Origin: Rhypophila decipiens
Taxonomy: Eukaryota; Ascomycota; Sordariomycetes; Sordariales; Naviculisporaceae
DNA length: 64,000 bases
NCBI GenBank assembly: GCA_033297075.1
Contig: MU858047.1
Coordinates: 744,001 to 808,000, forward strand
Direction of reading: 5' to 3'
The translations under genes were made by a program, and so were the position numbers. Within the stretch, counting starts at the first letter, position 1. Every line of letters begins with the position of its first letter. The notes below the pieces were generated by a model, which did no database searches, was not told where the DNA came from, and was given only the letters and a program-made list of their open reading frames with translations. This document shows positions 46,707 to 58,700 of the stretch, piece after piece.

Positions 46707-48169
46707 TCAGTCGATCGTCAGTCGGGTCTCTCGGAGCTCCGGAAATGCTTCCGCAGCTCTCCGGGGAAGGGACTCGATCCAGACTCGCCAACCTTCCTTA
46801 CACTCCCGACAGAGCTGGACGCCCCCAAACTGACCCAGACCCTCGGAGCCGTACGACGAACGGTAATTGCAGTCGGAGCACCTGACTCTGTCCGGCACTT
46901 GAAGTTCCAGCAACTCGGCCAGCCCATCAAATAAAAGTCTGTCCTTGTTCCCAATGACGTGCATATATCGCGCCTTCCCATTCTCAATCCCGTTCCCAAG
47001 ATCGTTCTCGGTGATTTCATTTCCCCCTTCTTCAGTCAACTGGATCTCAACACGGTTCCACAACTTGACATGCTTTTTAGTCTGCCTCACGACTTCCTCA
47101 TCTTCCTCCTTCCCGACCATCAGCCCCTCCTCGACGAACCGATACCGTCTCATCATGAGATGAATAGGCCCACCGATCAACCGAATAAAATTAACAACCT
47201 CCACTCTCCCATTCTCCTTCCCTGGGACTCCCCAGACAGTGTCCAACCCCCAGAGAACCTCTCTAGCCATCCGAAAGGCTTCTTTGCGCAATTCCCAAGG
47301 TGCATACGCAAACGTGTTATTCACCTCGCCTTCCGCACGATGCTTGTAGAAGGCTACCGCGTCGTACAGAGTACATGCGAGCTCGCCGATTATTTCCCAC
47401 TGCGCAGGTGTGAACCATGCCGAAGGAGAGAGGATGTCGTTGCAGACAAGAGCTGACGCGGCAGTGAAACGAATGAGTGCGTCTGCGTCGCGGATACGGA
47501 ACCAAGACCGTGGTGATTCGGGAAGGGAGGAGACATAACGGTGAAAGAGGTGAGAATTCTTTCTATTGTTCATGGAACAGCGTGAGCTTTTGTCTAATGA
47601 TGTTCTGTGAACAGTAGAATTCGAGCATACCTGTCACCGGTCTTTTCAGCGGTAGTGGCCAGAAAAGTCCGATAATCACGGGCAATACCAGCCTCCTCGG
47701 CGGGAGTGCCGGCAAAGAGCGTGTCGAGGATTTCGTCGAGGGTGTAGCCGCCACAGCGGAAGTCGTCAGATACCACGTCAACAAGTGTGCTGTCGACCTC
47801 GGCGATGATGCCGATGGTGACGGTGCGCATGAAGGCGACGTAGCGGTCCCAGTTGGTGTAGGATGGGATCACACATCTTGCGTACTCCCAGGATGTGGCG
47901 AGGGCTTCATGGATGAAGTTCTCCGAGAGAGATGGAATTCCGTCAAGATCATGCGCAATCTCCTTGGGATAGAAGCGGGTTTCTGTTCCTGATTTATGAA
48001 CAGAGGATTCATTGCTGTTCCCGTTGGAGGCGACCTTCAGAGTGGAGTAGTCCACGGAGTTGACTCCGTTGACATTGTCACCTGGGCCGGTCATGTTCGA
48101 GTCTCTGAGGATGATATATCTATCAAGGGAAATCAAGGGAACTGAGTAAAGAACTGGATTGGGGAGCAT
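46707..48169 (-). CDS. aba3: Alpha-ionylideneethane synthase-like sesquiterpene synthase (BcABA3 family)
   Basis: Two exons, complement(46707..47562, 47631..48169), give 464 aa. The 68 bp intron has a GTATGC donor and CAATAG acceptor in phase 2; the join reads TGDR/KNSHLF. Botrytis BcABA3 cyclises farnesyl diphosphate to alpha-ionylideneethane, the first step of fungal abscisic acid synthesis, and lacks the DDxxD/NSE motifs of normal terpene cyclases. The match to BcABA3 is collinear: SWEYARCVIPSYTNWDRYVAFMR, LFAGTPAEEAGIARDYRTFL, SPRSWFRIRDADALIRFT, LYDAVAFYKHRAEGE, NFIRLIGGPIHLMMRRYRFVEE and a C-terminal CxxC...CxxC block (408-434). No DDxxD-type motif is visible. A second in-frame ATG at 48094 would give 439 aa. 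It is divergent from a P450. Confidence 0.92.
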
Positions 48170-49722
48170 GGTAAATTTCTAGTAACTATCTGGGGTGCCT
48201 TTATACTGGTATTTATATGTTGAGGCAGGACAAGCTGCCATGGCGCACATCAGACTTCAAAGCTTACTCACAAGACGCCGGACAACACCTCGACACCGAA
48301 CAGAAAACAGGGCTCTTGTAATTATCCCAATGAGATACACAAATACACCCGACTTGGCCATTGACTTTTTCCTTTTTTGCTTTGAATTTCTAACATGTGT
48401 ATTGTGAGCCCTCGCAACAGTTCCGCCTTCCCCGCTACACATTGATAGAGCAGGTAAGAACCTAGAACTACAGCATGTCAGATGCGGTACCAAAGATATA
48501 CAGTCACATCAAATTGACATGCACGCGGCGGAACCGCATCTCTTATCGAAACGTCGCATTTTCTCGGACTCCTGTCATCCTGCTTGGCTCTTTGTTCTCC
48601 CAGTACTGATTACAGATCCGTGATTTCCATTCTGGGCCGCTCGCCATCATATCTCGGTGCCACAACATGACGGTAAGCACTTGTGATTTCAATATTACGA
48701 TATATACGCCCAGAACGGATTGTGATTCCAGCGGCTGTTCTTAGTAATATGTGTAACCGGACAACTATCTACAACTAACAAGGCCATGTTATCTCAGACT
48801 CACATGCACGCATCCTGATTCCAAAGCCTTGTGAGATAACAACAACCTGCCCCCCCACCACCTACACCATGCGACGGCCTTGTGAGAATCTGAGATGTTT
48901 CGCACATAACTCGAGATGCTCGCATCCAGGATCCTGTGGCATCAAATCCCTCAAACCCACGCATACCACAGAGACGATTGGCTCATGGCGCTTTTTACTT
49001 GAGTCTTGACTAGGATACCAGTTCGCAATCAAGACTTCCCAACTTGGACCACTTGTAGGATCCCGCGTATTGCCCGGTTGCGGCAAAGCAGCTGGCTGTA
49101 CCATAATGGGAGATTGGCCGTAGCGTATGTCGAGCTGTGACTAGTTCCTCACCCGAATGAGCCAATGGAGTCAACAGGGACGCGCACTACAACCAGGCCC
49201 ATTTGGTCAGTAGCAACAAATAGACGAGTCACGAATGGAATCCTACGTCCGGAACTCCGGATCAGGGAAGGAGCTTGCTCGGAGAACTGCATGGAACTGG
49301 TGCCGAATGGATCGTGACCAGGCTGGGCGACGGCGTCAAGGGCCTCTGCATAAATTTGCTCTGAATTCGTCATGAGACGCAAGCTTGCTGAATATTGATA
49401 GCAGGCGACTTTGAAGCTCAGGATTATCTCCGCTCTCAAAGCAGCGGTGAGTAATAACGTCGGATAGATGTTGTGTTGTGAACAGAGAGGCTTCATTGGA
49501 AAATTGTACCAGCCCCAGGCAATAGGAGCTGCACCACGCCGACTTGGGCATCATAATGATCCGGGTTCGCCCGGGCTGTTTAGTCCGCTTCCGTTATCTA
49601 TACATAATATAACCGATTCAATCACACGTTCTCCCAATCTCTGTGCTTCTCATCTCAAATCAACACTGACCATACTGGTACACTGCAGCTTCGGGCTTTC
49701 GGCACATTCCAAGTACTCAGAC
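48170..49722. promoter_or_regulatory. Shared upstream region of the ABA-type synthase and P450
   Basis: 1.55 kb between two divergent start codons with no supported gene, consistent with coordinate control of a two-gene biosynthetic unit. I saw no long palindrome or repeated operator. Confidence 0.45.
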
Positions 49723-51622
49723 ATGTTCTCCACTCTCATACAGACATCTGCCCTCTTGCTCTCTCTACATCTCATTGCCACTACCCTCCGATCATGGCAC
49801 AAGCTCCGTGACTTCCCTGGCCCCCGCCTGGCAAGCTTCTCAAACCTATGGCTCTTTGTCTCCGCCCTGTCAGGAAAGGCATACCTTCACCGCATGGACC
49901 TTCGGAGGAAATACGGCCGCACCCCTCCCTCTCCTGTTTCTTCAGGAACCCCTGTTGTTGGCAGCATCGGCATCAGTCCTCTAATCCGGATAGGCCCAGA
50001 CACGCTCATCACAGACGACCCTGCCATCTTCAAGCGCATCAACAGCCCTCATGGCGGCTATGTTCGAGGAGACTGGTACGCTGTCATGCGACTGGATCCT
50101 TACCAGGACACTCTAATCGCCAGTATGAACAACAAGTTCCACGACGACATCAGGGCTCGGACCGCGGCCGGGATTACCGGACGTGAAGTCCCTGGGATGG
50201 AAGATGACATTGACGGGGTTGTATGGGACTTGATTACACTAATTGAAAGCAAGTACATCTCTTCTAGCACTGCTGATCTTAGCAACCATAGCAGTGACGG
50301 TACAAAGCCACTAAAGAGCTCAAGACCAATGGACTGGGCACCCATCGCCCAGTACTTTACCCTGGATGCCCTTACCAAGGTGGCCTACCGCAAGGATTTT
50401 GGGCATCTCAAGACAGACTCTGATGTCTTTGCCTATCTGAAAACACTGCAAGACATGACACTGTTTATTGCAGTCTGTTCGGATATTCCCTGGCTTGGCA
50501 AAATCTTTCTGAACAAACTTTCGCTTTGGCTCATTGGGCCAAAGGTCACAGACACGAAGGGCGCTGGTGCTGTGATGGGGTAAGTTATCAGTTGAAATCA
50601 CTAGTCTTTCTTCTCATTTGTCATCTTTCAGTTCCACAAAACGTAACACTGATACTTCTTCCAGTGTTGCCAAAGAGGTAGTCGGTCAAAGGTTCGAGAC
50701 GGATCCCACTGGGACTGAACACCAAGACATGTTGGTAAGCAAGGACCTTCCTCTCTCAACAGTCTTACAACCCTAACAAACCGTAATGCTAAATAAAAAC
50801 CTCAGAGCTCGTTTATCCGGCATGGCCTGCCCAGACGACAATGCGAGGCAGAACTTCCCAGCCAATTCGTGGCAGGATCCGACACGACAGCCAACATCCT
50901 TCGCATCGGTCTTTTCATGGCTGCGACAACGCCAAGGGTGTCATCCGCGATACGAAGGGAAATTGACGAAGCCGTGAGGTCCAACAGGGTTTCTAGTCCC
51001 ATTGCATCTGCAGAGGCCAAGAAGCTCCCGTATCTTCAGGTAACTTCTGTCTCTTCTCATTCCTCTGCCCCACATAGACATGTACTGACACGATCAACGA
51101 CATTGACTTGCAGGCATTCATCTGGGAAACACTTCGTCTCAACCCACCCGTCTCTCTGCTCTTTCCCAAGATTGTCCCACCAACCGGCGACACCCTGGGC
51201 GGCAAGTTCGTGCCTAGCGGGACCAAGATAGGAGTTGACTTTTGGTCCATGGGCCGATGTACCGACATCTTTGGCGATGACCCGGATACCTTTCGCCCTG
51301 AGAGATTCCTCGAAGCATCAGCCGAGAAAAGGGACATGATGGAAAAGACTACTGATCTGATCTTTGGGTATGGCCGGTATCGCTGTTTGGGCCGCAACAT
51401 GGCCTGGATGGAGATGGAGAAGGTCTTTGTCGAGGTGAGCTTCATCTGATTTGATCCATGACTTGAAAGTTTACTATTAGGTTAACCCCCGTTTCACATA
51501 CAAAGCTTCTCCGAAGATATGACTTCCAGCTCGTCAACCCAGAGGTCCCCTTCATTCGGACACATTACGCCTTGTTCCTGATCAAAGACATGTACATGGT
51601 GGTTACGAAGCGGCAACAATAA
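49723..51622 (+). CDS. Cytochrome P450 (pisatin demethylase/BcABA1-like type)
   Basis: Five exons, 49723..50579, 50665..50734, 50806..51039, 51114..51434 and 51506..51622, give 532 aa. The N-terminal anchor MFSTLIQTSALLLSLHLIATTL is followed by the proline hinge DFPGPRLASFSNLW. The I-helix oxygen-binding motif is AGSDTT (332-337), the K-helix ExxR is ETLR (392-395), PERF is at 449-452, and the heme loop is FGYGRYRCLG with Cys478. Sequence style is that of the pisatin demethylase-like ER P450s, the group that includes the ABA-pathway enzyme BcABA1. Assignment to BcABA1 rather than BcABA2 is not certain. About 19 extra residues (TPPSPVSSGTPVVGSIGI) lie between the usual RKYG and LIRIGP. Divergent from the synthase, so oxidation of alpha-ionylideneethane is the likely job. 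Confidence 0.92.
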
Positions 51623-52066
51623 GAGAAACAGCAAGTACCTTGAAGAGGACTCTACTGTACGTTAACATGGGACTTTGTCACATTCATGTTCAAAGCTTTT
51701 GTGGTCTACAGGATCAATCATTTTCACATTAGGCACCTGAGTGAGAACAAAGCCGTTTGTTAAATCGCAAAAGGAATAATATTGAAATCGCAAACACAGG
51801 GTATCTATGGCCAATGGCTTGAAGCGTTCTAGCAACTCCTTTGAACTCCTCAGAAACCCATAAACGCCATCCCAGCCAAAAAAAGAAAAAAAGCCAAATG
51901 CGCCTTTCTCGATGCCAGTAACACCAACCAGCTCCAAACACTAAAACTAACACATCCGGAACAAATGGACCAGCCTTTTGAACCCAGCCACCAAAACCGT
52001 GAGCAACAACCAGCATGCTTCTAAATCTACTCGTACAAGAACCTCTCCTGTCCAGCAGGCGACGGT
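51623..52066. other. Convergent intergenic region
   Basis: 444 bp between the P450 stop and the stop of the zinc-finger gene. AT-rich; no gene seen. Confidence 0.4.
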
Positions 52067-55000
52067 CTAGAATCCACTGAAAAGCCTAGTATAAGGGCCA
52101 GCAGTATAAGAACGAGTGGTAGTAATAGGTTCTCCATCAGAATCATAATGCAGGCTCCTTCCCCCATAAGGGCGCTCATTCTCGTCAGCGGACAGTTGTT
52201 CCTCGTCCTCTTCCTCCTGGACCTGGTTGTACTTGGCCCTCTTGACATGCTGGGTCGGACCATACGTGTACCCATCATCATCCTCGTCGTCGTCCTCATA
52301 GCCATTGCCATAGGTACATGTACCGAAATCGAGACGGCCATTGATGACGTTGCCATTGCCATTGCCATACCCATCATCATCATCCTCGTCGTCCCCATAG
52401 TAGCCATTGCCATAGGTACCGAAATCGAGGTGACGGCCATTGACGTTGCCATTGCCACGGCCATTGAAGGCCAGATCCTGCTGCTGCGCCTCGTCGTCCT
52501 CATAGTCATTGCCATAGGTACCGAAACCGAGGTGACGGCCATTGACGTTGACATTGCCATTGCCATTGCAGGCCAGGTCCTGCTGCTGCTGCTGCTCCTC
52601 AGGCGCCGGCTCACGAAGATGCGGTTGCTTCTTCATATGGGTCTTGAGGTTATCGGGGCGAGTACAAGTCACCCGGCAGGGCGTTCCATCCAGAAGACGC
52701 AAAGTGCAAGGGTACCTTGGCACCTCGGGGACAAAAAACGATCCCGGCGTGGTGGTGGTGGTTCCGGCTGAAGAAGGGGTGCCGTCAGCAGCAGGAGTCG
52801 ACGCAGCAGTGGCCAAGCCAAGGCTCCTCAACTTTTTGAGGTGCTTGTCGGTGACGTTGTGCTTGGCGAGCTTTTTCTGCTGGGCCGGGCCCGGGTTTGG
52901 GAAGAACGGGCATAGCCCGCAGAAGGTCTCGACTGGCTTGTCGGACCGCCTGCGGCGGCGCTTTCGCTGGGTCTGGTTGGCGGTGGCGGTGGGTGCGGGC
53001 TGCGGCGCCAGCGCCGGCGAGCTCGCGGGGGCTGCCGGGCGAGGACCGGGCAAGTTGGCGGCGGCGGCGACTGGCTCGCCGGACAGTCTGCGGCGCTTCC
53101 GCTGGGCCTGGTTGGCGGTTGGGGCGGGCTGCGGCGCCTGCGCTGCAGCGGCCGGGCGAGGACCGGGCGACCTGGTGATGGTTGTGGCGGCGGCTGGCTC
53201 GGATGGGCGGCGAGGGGATGGGTTTTGATGAAGATAGTTCTTCATCGTCTCAAAGACTTCGAATCGTCTCCGGACTTCTTGGCCGGATCCGAGTCCGGCC
53301 ACTTCGTCACGGCCAGCGTGAGAAGCTGGGACGTAGTGATTGAGTCCTATTGACATGTTAGTTGATATGTCATGTCTATAAGGCAAAGAGATAACTCACC
53401 TCTCAAGTAGGCCGAAGCAGCGTTGAAAAATCTCCGAGTCAAAAGACTCCCTCCTCCACTCCCTCCACTCATTCTTTCATTCTGGACAAAGAGGGCAAAG
53501 TCGGCGCGCAGATGCCGCAAAAAGCACTCTGGGACAAGCCCCCGGATATCGTCGACCATTGCCATGGCCAGGTATGCGAAGCAAAGCTTGTAGCTTGTCC
53601 AGGTATACTCATCATTGGGGGTATCCTTCAGCAACATCTCCAGGAAATCGAGTCCTGCCAGCAGGACATGCTCGTCTTTGATATCTGGCATCGTCCTGAT
53701 CTTCTCGGCGCAGCCTGTGCCTGTGCCATGTGGCCCATGTGCGGGTAGGGCCTTGCGAAGGTCGGAGAGTCTGACCTTGAGGCTCTCCCACTTGTCGACA
53801 AACGTGTTATTGGCCATAGCCGACGAAGATCCGGTGACTTGGGGAAAAGTCATTGGCGAGACAAAGGTCGGAAGGGTTGCTGAAGTGAGGTAGGATGCCG
53901 ACATTGTTGCTGCTGCGGTTGATGCTTGGAGTGGCGCTGGTGATGTATTCCGAACGATTGGGTCTTGCTGGATAGGCGATGGATGTGATATCTTTCGAAC
54001 GGTTGGAGATTGCTGAATGAGTGAAGCTTGTGCAAAAGATTTGAAAGTGTCCGAAGCCGTACTGGTAGGAATATTTTTATAGCTGAGTCCCGGGGCGACA
54101 CTGTGTGTGCCGGCAGCAGTCTCGGTCGTCCATTGTGAGTTGCTGGACAATACCGGCCGTGAGAAGTTGCCATTGTCCTTCCTGACAGGAGACGACTGCA
54201 TAGTAGCAACCCGGGAGAAATCCTGAATATGCTGAGTTTCTCCCGGGTTGCTGTGGTCCGGAAGCTCGGACGGACTGTCCCTATTGTTGATATCGACATG
54301 AAACAACTCCATAGTCTTGTCGGCACCCCCTGACCTGGCAGCCATCCGCTGTTCGGACGAAATGTGCTCATTGTTTGCGTCGAGAGGAGACAATGCCATA
54401 GGCGTGGTAGCAGCCCCTGACCCACCCGGCAGTGGTTCGGATGATATGTCCCTCTTGTGACCATTGTCGGTGACGGGAGACACGGCAACAGATCTCGGAT
54501 CAGCCACTGGCTCACCATACAATAGCGAATCGAAGTCATATGATACTTCCATGCTTTCCCCATTGTCTGTATCGACAGGGGACATTGTCAGAACATCCGT
54601 AAAAATGGGTCCTTGAGGCTCGACCGGAGTGGATGTCGTGTAAATTGGCGGCAGCGACATTGTTGTCGACCATGATGAAGCTGTGGGCCGTGAATGGACC
54701 GAAAGCAATGAGTCCCGGCCACGACTCGACGCTGTGGTCGCGCTCATATCGGACACCGATGTGAATGACTTAGACGGTATATCGCGGACGTCACAATTGA
54801 CTTCTGAGCTGTGGTTGTGATATGTTGGGACCGAAGCTGGGAGCTCGACTGGTTGACTTCTGGGCACACTGTCCAGTTCCAATGCCCGCTGCACAGCGTG
54901 GACCTCAACAGGCCCCATGAACCACGGCGCTTGACGTTCATGGACGAACCCTCTCGAGTCGAGAGAACAAACATCATTCAAGCTCGAAGCACCTGTAGCA

Positions 55001-55752
55001 AGCTCCGAGAGTGACTTGGAGTAGGGTGGTGGCACCGAGCTTGTGATCGACGATGCACGGGAAGGGAACCCGCCCAAGTGGTCTGTGGTCGCCTCTGGCA
55101 GAGAGGTCTTGCGGCGTTTCTTTAGACTTTCATGAAGTGAGTTGATCCTTCTCAAGCCAAGCGTCTTGTTGTTCTTGAAAAGGGACTTGGCCCGGCACCA
55201 GGTGCTGTGACACTGTGAACAACGTGGCTGGGTCAGACCCGACTCTGTAGCTGTTGAAGGACCAGAAGTCGCAGTTGGAAAAGATTGAGCCCGGGTGCAT
55301 ACCGAGTCTGCGTGGCTCTTCAATGCTTCGCATTCAATCTCGAGATGAACGAGCAGTGGATCGAGATCTTGAAATCGGGCATCGCAGGATTTCATTGGGC
55401 ACTTGTTTCGATCCCCGACCTTGGCGGAATTTGAGCACGCTGTAAACTTCCACGATCGCCAGGTACGGTATACCACCCTGGCGTAGAAACACTCTCGGTT
55501 TAGACCGTCTTGGTAACTAGGAGTTCTGTCAGGCACAAATTCACAATAACGTTTGAGATCGACCTCGATCTGGGTTACAACATACTCAAAGTCTAGCAAC
55601 TGGGTCTCGTCGTCTATTGCCGAGGATGGTGACCGGCATGAATTCGGATCGTACTCGAGACCCGACAGTTCGGCAACTTGCAGCCCGTCCGGGACTCGGA
55701 GAGGGAAGGTTGCGGGTGAGTGGGGATAGACGCAGCCCGAAGCAAAGGCCAT
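52067..55752 (-). CDS. Large protein with Cys/His zinc-binding clusters and C-terminal repeats
   Basis: Two exons, complement(52067..53346, 53400..55752), give 1210 aa. The 53 bp intron runs GTGAGT to CAATAG in phase 1; the join AYLRG/LNHYV keeps the frame. I recognise no whole-protein family. Visible parts: an N-terminal Cys/His group (CPMKSCDARFQDLDPLLVHL), a CSQCHSTWC motif, a long Ser/Thr/Pro-rich disordered middle, a helical block near residue 690-790 (VDKWESLKVRLSDLRKAL to ECFLRHLRADFALFV), basic KRRRR tracts that suit nuclear import, then two C2H2-like fingers (FCGLCPFFP...HNVTDKH and CRVTCTRPDNLKTHMKKQPH). The C-terminus holds three imperfect Gly/Asn/Asp repeats. A nuclear regulatory role is inferred. 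The start is the first ATG in the frame. Confidence 0.78.
52270..52590 (-). repeat. Coding minisatellite in the zinc-finger gene
   Basis: Three imperfect repeats of about 35 codons, each containing GNGNVNGRHLDFGTYGNGY followed by an acidic Asp/Glu run. On the plus strand the unit appears as GCCATTGCCATAGGTACCGAA... and recurs at about 52300, 52410 and 52510. The reading frame is kept in all copies. Confidence 0.8.
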
Positions 55753-58700
55753 TTGAGCAAAGAGGTAACAGGAGATCTGGTGCAACTAAGTGCTGGAGAA
55801 GTTGTTTCCGTCCGAGAATATGAGGGATAGTTTGAAGCACCGAGAACAGAGCACAGATCCGGTGGCGACCTTGCCGGCTTTTGTGCTCCATTGCTCTTCT
55901 GGCCATGGTCATATAAACAGAACCGCCGATCACATCCCCAGATACCTGTTGTTGGTTCCTTTAGTGTTAACCATCCATGGTCCGGAAAGCATTCCCATCA
56001 CAGAACTGTGCTCTTTAGTGGTACCTTTACAAGGTGACCTTTCTGGGTGGCAGGGGGTTGACAGAGTGAACAAGGATAGAAATTCCATATTGCCCAATCT
56101 GACATCGTTCAAGCACGGATATATGGGGTCAGGTATCTCGAGTCGGAACCTGCCGGTGTGTAAGGGGACCTTCCTGAGGTCGATGGAGACGTGGTGAAGT
56201 GTTGGTGGTACTGTCTGTAGTAGTCTTCAGTAAGCATATGCCTCGTGTTATTGGTCAAAAGTAGAAGCAGTAGATGGGAACAGATGATAAAAGAAGGACT
56301 AGATTGAAACAGACCATGCCAGCTGCCATCTCAATGGAGGGAGCCTCGGAAGAGGAGCATGCTGGGAGCCAAAGTCCCAGGAATGCTTCCGAGCTTAATC
56401 CATTGTAGTTCCTAGGCCGCCGTAGTTGACTGTAGGTACCTATCGTAGTCAGAGACCCCGTCGAGTACATCTGTATTGGTCTTCTCCTTCGTGTTTCGTA
56501 AACCTCGAGACCGGAACGGGTGGCTGGAATCCTGGGAAAGGGCTCGGGAGGCCGCCGGAGATATCAGAGTGGTTGATCGGATAGCAAACAAGGCCACTGA
56601 CTGACCGCCGAGGTAGTGGGATAAGGGCATACCAACAAGTCCAGGACATAGAGGTCGGTTTGTGTCTGTTGATACGAAAACGAGACCAGTTATTGCATGA
56701 GGGGTATGATGAATGGAAAGGGGAATTCGGTGACCGCCTAGAAGGTGGGTGGCTTGCATAGAGCCTAAAATCTCCTCGTCCCAAGGGGCGTCATTTCGAT
56801 CTTGAAAACGCGTAAGAGCAGGAACAAAGCATGTGAAGCGTCGTGAGGTTCTGGTTTCGACAATGGAGCCCAAAGCTTCATCAAGAAAACCTCGAGATAA
56901 ATACAGCGGCTTTCTTAACTCTTATAAGAGCCGTCTTGTCTATCTAATTGCACTGCCCCAGTGCTCTTTGCTTCAGCTTCTCAAAGCTGAAAACTGATCC
57001 GGTGGCAGTGTAGTGTGATGGTATGGAGATCATTGGAAGAGGTGTGAAAAAGTTGGCCAGGTGTGTTGTTTTCTGTGCGGCAGTACACGGCCGTTGAACT
57101 GAGTATGAACCTGGAAATTTCCAGCCCGATATCAAACCCACAAACTATCCATCTGGTCCAGTTTGAGCAGAGGGCAGTGAAGCTGGGCAATGGAAAACAA
57201 TACGCGTCCCGCAGACGCCACATACCGTTATCTGGCAGCTATTAGTGGAGAGAAGATTAAGAAGGTCTGGCCCAGCATGCATCAAGAACCGCCCCTGACT
57301 GCTTCTTGATTCTGAGTAAACAAGATAATGAATGCCGATCTGTCCCATGAGATACCGATAAAGACAATCGCATACCGGCATTGTTCACCATCACAGGTAA
57401 TCAACCGTTAAGCTCCCGTTTCAGCACTTTATGGAAGGACCCAGCATCAACATGATCGACCAAAGACCGTGGATCAAAATAGACCAACAGGACATCTTGA
57501 TCAGGTTTTCAATTTCAACTATCATCACTATACACAGTAACAGGGCAAATGATCGACAATTATCTGATGTGAAAACACCAATACCAATTACCTCTTTCGT
57601 ATCCGATGAGAAAGGAAGAGGACGCTACCATGCACTCACGGTTGACACGGGTATCTCTCCGCCGAGTCTGATATTGTCATCATGGACTTTAACGAAGAAG
57701 CAGCTAGTGAGCCAAGAAAAGGGGGGCCAAAAAAAGCAACGAGACCCAAACCGCGACCACCCCTCTCAGCAAACACTGGTGAGCGAGAAAACGAAGACCT
57801 ACCCCGCTCCTTCACCGAAAAATGTATGTGCTGTCAGTTGTCTGTCAGTATCTTCCTCAGGCCTGAGGTTGCACAACGCCCTACGTCAGTGAGGCCCGTC
57901 GATGTTGCGAGTATGAACGATATTGATTGGCCAATATGAATACAAGAGCAGAAAAACTTCCTCGAAGATGGAAAAAGAGGCCAAGAATAGCCAGCTGCAG
58001 TGAATAAGGGTACCTTTGGCCTTCAGTGACCGCATACATGCGGTGATTTCGAGCAAGATACCTACCTATGGTACCTTCCCACCGGCATTTAAAGGTCCCT
58101 TACGTATTGAGAGCCTCCAAGCGGGTTGCCTGTTGTTGCCTTGCCCAACAGCTCGAGGTGGCCTGGCGGACCATCGTCGCCTGTGCACGACGGGGTTTCC
58201 GGTGTGTCCTCGTTGCACGATATCTGCTCAGCAGCGGCCGCAATCTGTGATCTGCCAGATAGAATACGGCGATGATGATGACAAACAGGCGGTAGCATCA
58301 TCTATCTTCAACGTTTGTTCGAGTACCAGAACGCTGAATTGGTTTCATGGCATGTACCCAAGGCACGGGGAGTATACCAATTTTGCTTGGCAGACCGGAA
58401 GGGCATATCCTGTAGAAGCTGAACCAATTCCCCTCCGATTCCGGGATATGGTGAGAAATGGGAGGTGAGCGGGACTGTTGAAGGCCAAAAAGCACTTGAT
58501 CATGTGATCCGGGTCGGATGGAAGATAAGAGAGATTACCAAATGTGTCCGGTCTTGCATGGAATGGCCCGTCTTAAACTTCGGAACGGGCGGATGTTCAG
58601 CCGAACGGAAAAACAGAGGGCAAAGGTGCCACCCCATATATGACTTGGATGAATGCTATGGCAGCCAGCCTGGAAAACAAGATCTTATCGACGACTGGAA

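Noticed and set aside
57560..57568. Second ATCWGATAA-type site (TTATCTGAT)
   Set aside because: It lies in a gene-poor stretch, 3 kb from any supported start codon; one such match per 65 kb is expected by chance.
57682..57939. Small gene with ATG, GTGAGC donor and several nearby AG acceptors
   Set aside because: All splice choices give a short tail without conservation clues; too little to call a gene.
58016..58468. 150-codon frame on the plus strand
   Set aside because: It does not begin with ATG at the indicated start and shows no domain; codon choice looks random.
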